Positions 39,001 through 46,583 of a stretch of 64,000 nt of DNA are shown here, one piece after another. Below the pieces are notes generated by a model. It was not told the origin of the DNA. It did no database searches and worked only from the letters and a program-made list of their open reading frames with translations. The DNA is from Brasilonema angustatum HA4187-MV1. Its GTDB lineage: Bacteria; Cyanobacteriota; Cyanobacteriia; Cyanobacteriales; Nostocaceae. A program made the position numbers and the translations under genes. The stretch lies in the NCBI GenBank assembly GCA_019359695.1, contig JAHHGV010000029.1, positions 1 through 64,000 on the forward strand, read 5' to 3'. The stretch's first letter is position 1. Each line of letters begins with the position of its first letter.

Positions 39001-40345
39001 AGACCAAATGGGACTGGGTAAGACCGTGCAGGCATTAGCTGTTATTCTTACCCGTGCCAACTCTGGACCAACTCTGATTGTTGCCCCCACTTCGGTGTGC
39101 ATGAATTGGGTGAGTGAAGCGCAGCGGTTTGCTCCTACTCTTAATATTGTTCAATTTGGCAGTGGCGATCGCTCAGTTCTCCGTTCGCTTCGCGTTCCGA
39201 AGGAAAGGAATCGCCAACAATTGCTCTCTGGGTTACAACCGTTTGATATGCTAGTGTGCAGCTACAGTCTTCTACAGCAGGAAGAAGTTTCTCAAATGCT
39301 GTCGCAAGTGCAGTGGCAAACAATTGTGCTTGACGAAGCCCAGGCAATCAAAAATATGACCACCAAACGTTCCCAGGCGGCGATGAACCTCAAAGGTGGT
39401 TTCAAACTGATGACAACTGGAACTCCGATTGAAAACCATCTCGGCGAATTGTGGAATTTGTTCCGCTTTATCAATCCTGGGTTACTCGGTTCGTTTGAAA
39501 GTTTCAATCAACGCTTTGCGATTCCAATTGAAAAATCTCAGGATAAACAAGTACGCGCCAAACTGAAAAAACTCATTCAACCATTCCTGTTGCGTCGCAC
39601 GAAAAATCAAGTACTCGAAGAGTTGCCGAACCGTACCGAAATCCTCTTGCATGTGGAGTTGAGTCGCGAGGAAATGGCTTTCTATGAAGCGTTGCGTCGT
39701 TCGGCAATATCCAAACTGAGCGAAACTGAGGCAACTGCTGGGCACAAACACCTACAAGTACTGGCAGAAATCATGAAATTGCGTCGTGCCTGTTGCAATG
39801 CTCGTTTGGTGATGTCTGACACTGAACTACCCAGCGCTAAGTTGCAACTCTTCGCTGAGGTGCTTTCTGAGCTACTGGAGAATCGTCACAAGGCTTTGGT
39901 GTTTAGTCAGTTTGTTGACCATTTGCATCTTATCCGAGATTATCTGGATAAGCAAGGTATTAATTATCAATATCTAGATGGCAGTACTCCAGCTCCAGAG
40001 CGTAAAAAACGGGTGGATGCTTTCCAGGCGGGAGTTGGGGATGTCTTTTTAATCAGCCTCAAGGCAGGCGGTACTGGTCTTAATCTTACTGCTGCTGATT
40101 ACGTTATTCACATGGACCCTTGGTGGAATCCAGCGGTAGAAGACCAAGCCTCAGATCGTGCCCATCGTATCGGACAACAACGTCCGGTGACTATCTATCG
40201 CTTAGTAGCAAAGGATACTATCGAAGATAAGATTGTGGATTTGCATCACCATAAGCGAGATTTGGCAGACAGTCTGCTCGAAGGTGCTGATGTGAGTGGC
40301 AAGATATCAACAGAAGCGTTACTACAGTTGATTAGTGAAAGATAG
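36089..40345 (+). CDS. SNF2/HepA-family DNA helicase with long N-terminal extension
   Basis: LADQMGLGKTVQALAVIL, TIVLDEAQAIKN, MTTGTPIENHLGELWNLFRFINPGLLGS, DRAHRIGQQRPVTIYRLVAKDTIEDKI. Confidence 0.95.
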   Translation: MTDSLADIPQQQTQLAQVYRQLPPLDQKIVQLFSVIYEPINRTSFMNCLNQTGTLDENNKPFVSKTLSRHIDKLISAGLLIQESGQSPQCRPLLTEIATRDAVKAGRFEILAIAVEEKLPIRTHWHNGPRIFQNTSQLIREVRIGLYRHNLNYINKQFEDYYKYNSQDKISIENIFEQVCNNPFDADWLRTLPQGLYESAISIILLNAALKCSLAEEPFALLEEECSTPSGHSSDYLHLILSEQFLLRGCIQEAQQSLERISDDYRDNAAVFWGWLNFLRGENEQAIKYYTHALKALKKAKGKQKVYFNTMGGLFFILALLKDGSPNRLREAEECASLTSRPDHWLRTIYERLKIVLQVQQGNIAQKEFIVSAYIASTEEHNSLETLFCALCLYWVDVEKAKKRLPKLLEPLYQQAVASGYHWLAMESAELLSRLKGRSTYDTQAAILREDSGIHTIVDLVRPQEHWELCLNALANLQKEPHSPTKTEAQLRLAWFITFYPSKCILQPREQKVNAQGVWSKGRPIALKRLSDNLGEFNYLTPQDIRVCGCIETFTSYNYGYHGKTEYTFNEKAISALIGHPLVFWEDSPTTRVEIVKGEPELIVKKGNLGRLTLEFSPKLAESQNILNVKETPTRIKVIEISAEHRRIAEIIGKENRLNVPATADKQVLAAINAVSGIVTVHSDIGGGLSGCEEVPAQTIPHIHLLPAGVGLKVSLLSCPFTQGGPYYRPGTGGETVIAEIDGKRLQTTRNLQKEKQLANAAVAACPTLTRTEEQDNEWLIEQPEDCLELLLSLQALGNTVVLEWPQGEKLRVKYHADLKDFQLTIQRQQDWFAATGELKLDDDLVLDMEQLLELLKQTPSRFIPLGDGQFLALTQAFRKRLDELQTFSEKHSKGIRFHPLATLGLEDLVDEVGKLKADKHWKAHIQRLKEVQNLQPELPSTFQAELRDYQMEGFTWLARLAHWGVGACLADQMGLGKTVQALAVILTRANSGPTLIVAPTSVCMNWVSEAQRFAPTLNIVQFGSGDRSVLRSLRVPKERNRQQLLSGLQPFDMLVCSYSLLQQEEVSQMLSQVQWQTIVLDEAQAIKNMTTKRSQAAMNLKGGFKLMTTGTPIENHLGELWNLFRFINPGLLGSFESFNQRFAIPIEKSQDKQVRAKLKKLIQPFLLRRTKNQVLEELPNRTEILLHVELSREEMAFYEALRRSAISKLSETEATAGHKHLQVLAEIMKLRRACCNARLVMSDTELPSAKLQLFAEVLSELLENRHKALVFSQFVDHLHLIRDYLDKQGINYQYLDGSTPAPERKKRVDAFQAGVGDVFLISLKAGGTGLNLTAADYVIHMDPWWNPAVEDQASDRAHRIGQQRPVTIYRLVAKDTIEDKIVDLHHHKRDLADSLLEGADVSGKISTEALLQLISER

Positions 40346-40587
40346 GTAAAAAATATCTTTGGCAGGTAGCAATCCGTTGTGCAGATAGTGCTTTAGTGGA
40401 AAGGGCAGAATTTAAAGAAATGGGAAATGGGAAATATCGATTAATCGCGTCATCGTTAACTCTTCACCTCTGATTGTTCTGTTTAAAAGTCAGCAAAATA
40501 AAATTAAGCAATTTGGCGAATACCGCACGCAAAGATTAGTCCTAGAGGCATGGGATAGAATGTTTAAATAATTCGTAACTCGTAAGT

Positions 40588-41367
40588 ATGAAAACAGATG
40601 CAATTTTCTACGAGATATTTAAAGAATTTCCCAACATCTTCTTTGAAATCATTGGCAAACCTGATACTAACATCAATACTTATGAGTTTACCGCACCAGA
40701 AATTAAACAAAAAAGCTTCCGATTAGATGGAGTATTTTCTCCTATTGGAGAATTCACCAATGAACCACTGTATTTTGTAGAGATTCAGTTTTACAAAGAT
40801 GAAGAATTTTATGACCGACTGTTTACAAGTATTTTCCTTTACTTTACCCAATATCAGCCACCACTACCTGACTGGTTCGCAATAGTTATTTACGATAAAC
40901 GCAGTAATGAACGTAGCTATCCCCTACGTTATCGTTCCTTGTTGGAACCTCATCTACGTCGCTTTTACCTAGACGAACTGGAAGATGTACCAGATGATTC
41001 TTTGGGAGTAGGAATTGTACGCTTAGTTGTAGAGAGTGAGAATAAAACTGGAGAATTTGCCAAAACGCTCATTAGCAAAGCTAAGGAGGAATTGACAGAT
41101 ACTCTCATCCAAAGAAAAGTTCTAGAATTTATAGAGACAATCGTAGTCTACAAATTTCCTAACCTAAGCCGCGAGGAAGTAGAAACCATGCTGAATTTAA
41201 ACTTGCTGAAAGAGACTAGAGTTTATCAAGAAGCAAAAGCAGAAGGTGAAATGAAGACTAAGTTAAAAATTTTACCAAAGCTTGTGCAACGAGGGATGAG
41301 CATTCAAGAGATAGCAGAACTATTAGAATTGGACACTGACACTATTAGAAATGCTTTGCAAGAATAG
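40588..41367 (+). CDS. DUF2887/Rpn-like PD-(D/E)XK family protein
   Basis: MKTDAIFYEIFKEFPNIFFEIIGKP...FRLDGVFSPIGEFTNEPLYFVEIQFYKDEEFYDRLFTSIFLYF. Confidence 0.85.
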   Translation: MKTDAIFYEIFKEFPNIFFEIIGKPDTNINTYEFTAPEIKQKSFRLDGVFSPIGEFTNEPLYFVEIQFYKDEEFYDRLFTSIFLYFTQYQPPLPDWFAIVIYDKRSNERSYPLRYRSLLEPHLRRFYLDELEDVPDDSLGVGIVRLVVESENKTGEFAKTLISKAKEELTDTLIQRKVLEFIETIVVYKFPNLSREEVETMLNLNLLKETRVYQEAKAEGEMKTKLKILPKLVQRGMSIQEIAELLELDTDTIRNALQE

Positions 41368-41560
41368 TCTTATAATTTACTATTACTTAAGCGTAATCCA
41401 GTATCCAACCACGGCAGTACGAATAAATTAATATAGTTCATCTTTGCACCGAACTTCTCCTCAAACTTCCGCAACAGAAGTGTTAACAAAAGTACAGATG
41501 GATGTGCTGCTTGCAAGTACTTCACCGAAACTAAAAAAAGACGTATAATTTACGATTGAA

Positions 41561-41623
41561 TGGACGATTAGAGCAATTGCACGCCTAGGAGGATACTTAG
41601 AACACAGAAAAAGCTGGTAGTAA
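41561..41623 (+). pseudogene. IS4-type transposase C-terminal remnant
   Basis: tggacgattagagcaattgca... translates WTIRAIARLGGYLEHRKSW*. Confidence 0.55.
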
Positions 41624-41745
41624 AGCTTACTTAGATGCTGTTGAGCAAATTCTTAAGAGAGCCAAAGACGCCAGACGCTAACTCCTGTGCTCCAGACGCT
41701 ACGTGTAAGCGCAGAGCGTCCGTAAGGACTCAGGGCTGATAAATT

Positions 41746-42711
41746 TCAAACCAAATCTTCCAATAGAGCTGTAATTTTACCTTGCGCTTTGGTGCGATTG
41801 TCATCATAAATCATTAAAGTATTCAAATTTGCATGCCGACTCAACTTTTGCACGCTTCTGACATCTCCTCCACTCACATCCAGCGCCGCAGTTACCGACG
41901 AATGTCTGACTCTGTGCGGACTGACGGTTTTAGAAATTCCAGCTTCCTTTGCAATAGCAACAACAATCTTACGAATTCCATCTCCCGTCAGCCGATGTCC
42001 ATAATGAGGTCGCAACGAAATAAACAGTGGTTGCTTAATATCAAGTTCCTTCCTCGCCAACAACCAATCCTGGAGCGCATCGCAGGTTTTGGGTTTTAAG
42101 TCAATGTTTTCTTTCTGAGTTCCTCTTCCCTTCCCTAGAATACTCAACGTCCGCGCTTCTAAATCCAAATCCTCAATATTACAGTGAGAAATCTCCTCCC
42201 GGCGCAAGGCATTTGCCCACAACAGTCGCAGCAGCGCATAATCACGCTTCCCTTTTAAAATTTCCCGGTCTGGCACCAAAAGCATTTTCTTAAACGCTTC
42301 CGGGCTAATTCCTGTCGTATCCCGGTAAGGAGTAACCTTCTCGCTCTTGATATCAGCCAAAGTCCAGTCACACTTACCCACTTTATAAGCGTAGTTAACC
42401 AACGACTTAATCGCTGCCAACCGTCGGTTAACAGTCGCTTCCTTCAACCCTTGATCAACCAACTGTGCCTTGTAACGTAAAACGAGGGTAACAGCAGAGT
42501 ATCGGTCCATCTGCAAAAATTGTGCCACCAGAGTGGGTGTTGGTTCCTGACCACACACTGTCACAAAAAAGTTCTTCAAATCTTTCGCGTACTCATGACG
42601 GGTACTTTTATTGCGCTTGCCAAAGAGCAACTCTTCCAAAAGGTTACGTTCAGCAGCAATGGCGAACGGATTAGTTAAGGAGAGCGAGTGCGACCCATCA
42701 TTAGGCGACAT
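41746..42711 (-). CDS. Tyrosine recombinase (XerC/D-like integrase)
   Basis: ALLRLLWANALRREEI, LSILGKGRGTQKE, VSPHRVRHSSVTAALDVSGGDVRSVQKLSRHANLNTLMIYDDNR (R, HxxR, H, Y). Confidence 0.92.
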   Translation of the reverse strand: MSPNDGSHSLSLTNPFAIAAERNLLEELLFGKRNKSTRHEYAKDLKNFFVTVCGQEPTPTLVAQFLQMDRYSAVTLVLRYKAQLVDQGLKEATVNRRLAAIKSLVNYAYKVGKCDWTLADIKSEKVTPYRDTTGISPEAFKKMLLVPDREILKGKRDYALLRLLWANALRREEISHCNIEDLDLEARTLSILGKGRGTQKENIDLKPKTCDALQDWLLARKELDIKQPLFISLRPHYGHRLTGDGIRKIVVAIAKEAGISKTVSPHRVRHSSVTAALDVSGGDVRSVQKLSRHANLNTLMIYDDNRTKAQGKITALLEDLV

Positions 42712-42834
42712 AATAACTATCGAAAATAAACCTTTTCGATAATTAATTTATCACATATCTAAGGCGTATTAACGCAACTCGGTATAGCATTGGACAACTT
42801 CAGTCCGCTGCTGAAGTACGACAACGAATCGCAC

Positions 42835-43392
42835 TTATCTGACTGGATAGTACAGTTCTGAGGAGGCATTCCATTCCCATCCCACACTCATTGGGTCGCG
42901 GTTACGGGACCAACTCAAAAATTCTTTGACGCTCTTGTTTTTTCTTTCAGCAACAAGACCTTGAGGGGTGACACCAAGTCTTTGAGCGAGACTTTCGTTT
43001 GTCCTGGGCTGTAGTTCAACTTGTGTTTGTTGGTACGGATACGCGAATCTTCGCGGTTTAGTGTTGTGACCTAATTTCCCAGAGGCGATAGACCGTTCGA
43101 TTAACTCTAGTTTCAACGTGATAACTTCTAGTTTTTTTTCTACTGAAGAGCCAAGAGCTGCAAGATGGGATTCCAGTTTCAAGAGCTTCTCCTCTAACTG
43201 TTTGACTGATTTATCGCCTGCTGTCACATCGATATCATTATTGATATCGAAATTTGATATTAGTTCCTCTAAGGCTTGCAGCAAGGCAATTGTATGACCC
43301 TGCCTGTGTAGTTTTGAGAGTCGCCGAACCACCCCAATGAGTGGAACGGGCACACGAATCATCTCGCTTGGTGGGGATTTTTGATCTGGCAT
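42835..43392 (-). CDS. Hypothetical plasmid protein, putative DNA-binding
   Basis: Complete ORF; C-terminal NESLAQRLGVTPQGLVAERKNKSVKEFLSWSRNRDP suggests an HTH-like segment. Confidence 0.6.
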   Translation of the reverse strand: MPDQKSPPSEMIRVPVPLIGVVRRLSKLHRQGHTIALLQALEELISNFDINNDIDVTAGDKSVKQLEEKLLKLESHLAALGSSVEKKLEVITLKLELIERSIASGKLGHNTKPRRFAYPYQQTQVELQPRTNESLAQRLGVTPQGLVAERKNKSVKEFLSWSRNRDPMSVGWEWNASSELYYPVR

Positions 43393-43412
43393 TTGATATC
43401 AATTTTGATATC
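43392..43412. promoter_or_regulatory. Candidate operator: two TTTGATATC direct repeats 12 bp apart overlapping the start of the ORF at 42835-43392
   Basis: tttgatatcaattttgatatc at the start codon; additional GATATC/GATATT copies at ~43230-43260. Confidence 0.4.
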
Positions 43413-43543
43413 GACAAGCTGATTGTAACATGGTACACGCTGGCTGAGATATGCCAAACTTGCGGAGATTCTACACAATATATTCAATAAGATAAAATTA
43501 ATCAAGTTTCCACAAGATTATTTGTATATAATTTGACACAACA

Positions 43544-43849
43544 ATGAGCAGGAGTCGGTATCCATCTAATTGGAAAGAAATAGCCACCCAACTGAAGGAA
43601 TCAGTCGGGTGGTGTTGTCAAAAATGCGGTAGACTTTGCTTAAAACCAGGAGAAAAAACTCCTGATTGGACTTTATCTCAACGCAGAGCTTACACTCTTC
43701 AAGTTCATCATTGGAACTTAAATCCAGCCGATAATCGAATAGAGAATCTTGCGCCTTTGTGCAGTAGTTGTCACCTCTACTATCATCGATTTAGACGGGG
43801 AAATATCTCTCCAGGTCAGTTGGAAATTGAATTGTCAATTAAAAATTAA
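43544..43849 (+). CDS. HNH endonuclease
   Basis: CQKCGR...LQVHHWNLNPADNRIENLAPLCSSCHLYYH. Confidence 0.85.
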   Translation: MSRSRYPSNWKEIATQLKESVGWCCQKCGRLCLKPGEKTPDWTLSQRRAYTLQVHHWNLNPADNRIENLAPLCSSCHLYYHRFRRGNISPGQLEIELSIKN

Positions 43850-44109
43850 AGTTTTAAAAGTGCTTATCGCGCCCAGCATTTCGGTATAGGGCGCACACTT
43901 GTTGACTTGGTTTGTTAACCTTAACTAGCGGTGAGACATCTGTACGGGGAATACTCAAATATTGGTTGGCAACCAAGAAAATATGTTGGTAAAGCACATT
44001 CCTTAAAGATGTCCCAAGCAACCAAAATATATAATGAGCAATCCTGGGAAGCAGAGTGGTCCGAAGAATGGCAACAACAGGAGTCACGCCGCCTTTGATG
44101 GCAAGGCAG

Positions 44110-44361
44110 CTATACCTTCAGGGAGCGGCTCATAATGCTCATGACCTCTCCCGGATTAGGGGTTGGTACCAGGGGACTCCACGCCACAGCATCAGCATAA
44201 CCAATGAGTTGCAAGTAGTGAATTGTACTTTTCACAGCTTTGGGCGAACCAATCAGCATATGTTTGATGGGTTCTCTGTCTGGGGGTAGGTTTTCACCAG
44301 CTTGGTTAGGAATGGGTGTACTGGGGCTGTCAGCACTGGATAGAAAGCTTTGGATCATCAT
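44110..44361 (-). CDS. Small conserved cyanobacterial hypothetical protein
   Basis: HMLIGSPKAVKSTIHYLQLIGYADAVAWSPLVPTPNPGEVMSIMSR. Confidence 0.6.
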   Translation of the reverse strand: MMIQSFLSSADSPSTPIPNQAGENLPPDREPIKHMLIGSPKAVKSTIHYLQLIGYADAVAWSPLVPTPNPGEVMSIMSRSLKV

Positions 44362-44409
44362 AGTTCACCTGTGTTGAGCGGGAATAACTGTAAACAAAAT
44401 AAAGCCACT

Positions 44410-44448
44410 GTTGTCACTGGTGCAACTAAATAATGCACCAGTGACAAC
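44410..44448. repeat. Perfect 15-bp stem-loop GTTGTCACTGGTGCA-(9 nt)-TGCACCAGTGACAAC
   Basis: Direct reading; lies ~50 bp upstream of the start of the ORF at 44110-44361. Confidence 0.9.
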
Positions 44449-44659
44449 TAATCGTTACATTTTGTATCGTGTCGAATTTGCCGCAAAAAATTGGGCAGGC
44501 TTCATACCCCACGAATTAATTAGGGCTGTGATTCGTTGGTCGAAATGAATAAAAATATTCAGGGATGACCGCAAGAAAAAAAAGAAAGGAGTAATCCTAA
44601 CTGAACCTTGACAACTTGACAACCATGAGGGTGACTCAAATTATTATGAGAAGTCCCTT

Positions 44660-45620
44660 CCCGCAGGTGCAGCGGTGACAGCGAGTCCCCCACACTTGAG
44701 AGTAGCAACCTCAAGTGACCATTGTAACGGGGAATCATGGCGGTATCTGGAAGCCGAATCTGGAAACCCGTCTAGCAAGAACCCATGAGTAAAGGCAACG
44801 CCCTTGAAGATGCGCTTGAACCATCGTGAAAATCAACCAGCTTAAAGGCTAACTCGAAAAGGGAAAGCAGGATTTAAGGCAATGCCTGAAAACTGTTGAG
44901 GCTGGAGCCAAAAGGCAAAGGATATGGAGTTGGCGGTTCCCGTGCCGACCAACAAGCACTTCCCATAAACCCGGTGGACAGCATCACTCTAAAGGTTATA
45001 ACCAATGGTTGTCAGGAACGAAGTAACCCCCTTAATGCTCTCAGTTGGTCGATACTGAGTAGGTGCTAACCGTATGCATTGAGGGAGAGGGATTGAGTCA
45101 GAAGCCAACGCTCTGTTGTAATGACACAGATATGCTGACGGACTCACGGGGAAGGATGGGTCTTTTCCAGTAGGAAAGAAGGTAAAAAGATGCGCCTTAT
45201 TAAGCACTCTGAAACACCGATTGTTAGACACATAAAAGTGCGAGGGGAATGCAGCCCTTATGACGGAGATTGGATATATTGGAGTACCAGAATGGGAATG
45301 CATCCAGAAGCGACAACAAGGGTATCAAAACTCTTGAAAAAGCAAAAAGGTAAATGCGCCCATTGCGAATTGTTCTTTAAAAATGGAGATTTACTGGAGA
45401 TAGACCACAAAAAACCGCGTGCAAAAGGCGGAAAAAATACCCAAGATAATCTCCAATTACTCCATCGACATTGCCACGATACAAAAACAGCTAATGATGA
45501 TAAAGCTGTCAGAGGTACTAATGAAAATAGCCAAATCATTGAGGAGCCGTGTGAGGTGAAAATCTCACGCACGGTTTTGTAGCCGAGACAGGGGGGCGAC
45601 TCCCTGATCTTAGGCAGCGG
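44660..45620 (+). mobile_element. Degenerate group II intron with intact domain V and VI but RT-less ORF (boundaries approximate)
   Basis: Domain V GAGCCGTGTGAGGTGAAAATCTCACGCACGGTTT at 45544-45577; domain VI stem with bulged A at ~45607; upstream structured sequence; internal ORF is only the C-terminal HNH part of an intron-encoded protein. Confidence 0.85.
45190..45582 (+). CDS. Truncated group II intron-encoded protein: HNH endonuclease domain only (coding end overlaps domain V)
   Basis: HSETPIVRHIKVRGECSPYDGDWIYWSTRMGMHPEATTRVSKLLKKQKGKCAHCELFFKNGDLLEIDHKKPRAKGGKNTQDNLQLLHRHCHDTKTAND. Confidence 0.85.
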   Translation: MRLIKHSETPIVRHIKVRGECSPYDGDWIYWSTRMGMHPEATTRVSKLLKKQKGKCAHCELFFKNGDLLEIDHKKPRAKGGKNTQDNLQLLHRHCHDTKTANDDKAVRGTNENSQIIEEPCEVKISRTVL

Positions 45621-45660
45621 TGACACGATCAACCAAAAAAGCCTGCCCAATTTTTCAGGA

Positions 45661-45987
45661 TTAGGCTCCGTGTTTGCGATTGCGTTTTCTCGCCCAGATT
45701 TCTCTGAGGTGAGCAGGTTCGTTTTCAAATTGAGTCCAGAGTGCGTGAATCTCTGCCAAGCGGCGTTTGTCAGCCTCAGTTGGTTCTCTGCGATGTAAGC
45801 CGCTTGAAAACCAATGAGCTACCGTGCTTTTAGAGCGTCCGCACAATTCGGCAAGTTCTTCATAACTCACTGACCAGTGTTTCAGGAACTCTTCGGGTTC
45901 CATCTTTTCAGCAACCTTAGCCTTATAAACCTCAAACAGTTCCCAGTGTCTTCTAGTAGGCGTTTTAGCTGCAATCATCTCGACCAC
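45661..45987 (-). CDS. Small helix-turn-helix protein
   Basis: LKHWSVSYEELAELCGRSKSTVAHWFSSGLHRREPTEADKRRLAEIHALW. Confidence 0.7.
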   Translation of the reverse strand: MVEMIAAKTPTRRHWELFEVYKAKVAEKMEPEEFLKHWSVSYEELAELCGRSKSTVAHWFSSGLHRREPTEADKRRLAEIHALWTQFENEPAHLREIWARKRNRKHGA

Positions 45988-46042
45988 TCCAACGATGCAC
46001 GGGTGACAACATCTTGAGTGATCATACTGGAAAAAATTGATC

Positions 46043-46149
46043 CTTACGACGCTAGATCCAAAAATGCTAGCTACGGCTAGACCGATGCCCTATCTATAGC
46101 AATCCTATTCAGAACTTACGACGCTAGATCCAAAAATGCTAGCTGCGGC
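46043..46149. repeat. Two copies of a 35-nt direct repeat, 37-nt spacing
   Basis: cttacgacgctagatccaaaaatgctagct(a/g)cggc at 46043-46077 and 46115-46149. Confidence 0.9.
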
Positions 46150-46179
46150 ACTATACTCTGAAGTAGCCAAACAAGATAG

Positions 46180-46290
46180 GACAGAACTGCTGCAAAAGGT
46201 AATGCTGTTGAAACTTTTGTTTGATCTTTGACATAACAAACCCAGGAACCATCTGACAGAACTGCTGCAAAAGGTAATGCTGTTGAAACT
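46180..46290. repeat. Two exact copies of a 36-nt direct repeat, 39-nt spacing
   Basis: gacagaactgctgcaaaaggtaatgctgttgaaact at 46180-46215 and 46255-46290. Confidence 0.95.
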
Positions 46291-46583
46291 CTGGCAAATT
46301 ATTTACGGCGCTTCTACGCAAAATGGGATTGAAGTCTATCACTGATGACCATCAAAACATAGCTTGTTAGGGTAGCTGATTTTTACTGGTCTTTTTGACC
46401 AGGCTGAACAATATACACGACGCGATACGCGCTCGTCCCTTTGGGACACGCGCAAGGGACGCGTCAAGCTAGAGGCTTATCGCCATGCGGGGCGGCTCCA
46501 GAGGAGTATCGCATTCGTGGCGAGCACTACGAATGCGATTGCAAAGAAGCAACAGACGCCTTCACGCGTATCGTTCACCACCT

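Larger units (their letters stand above)
44486..45655. terminator. 17-bp perfect inverted repeat arms of a terminator-like element, split by the group II intron region
   Basis: aaaaattgggcaggctt (44486-44502) and aagcctgcccaattttt (45639-45655). Confidence 0.65.

Noticed and set aside
46180-46290. Calling the 36-nt repeat pair a CRISPR array
   Set aside because: Only two copies, no cas genes in the window, neighbouring unrelated repeat pair with similar spacing, and both periods (72, 75 bp) are multiples of three. Kept as a repeat finding only.
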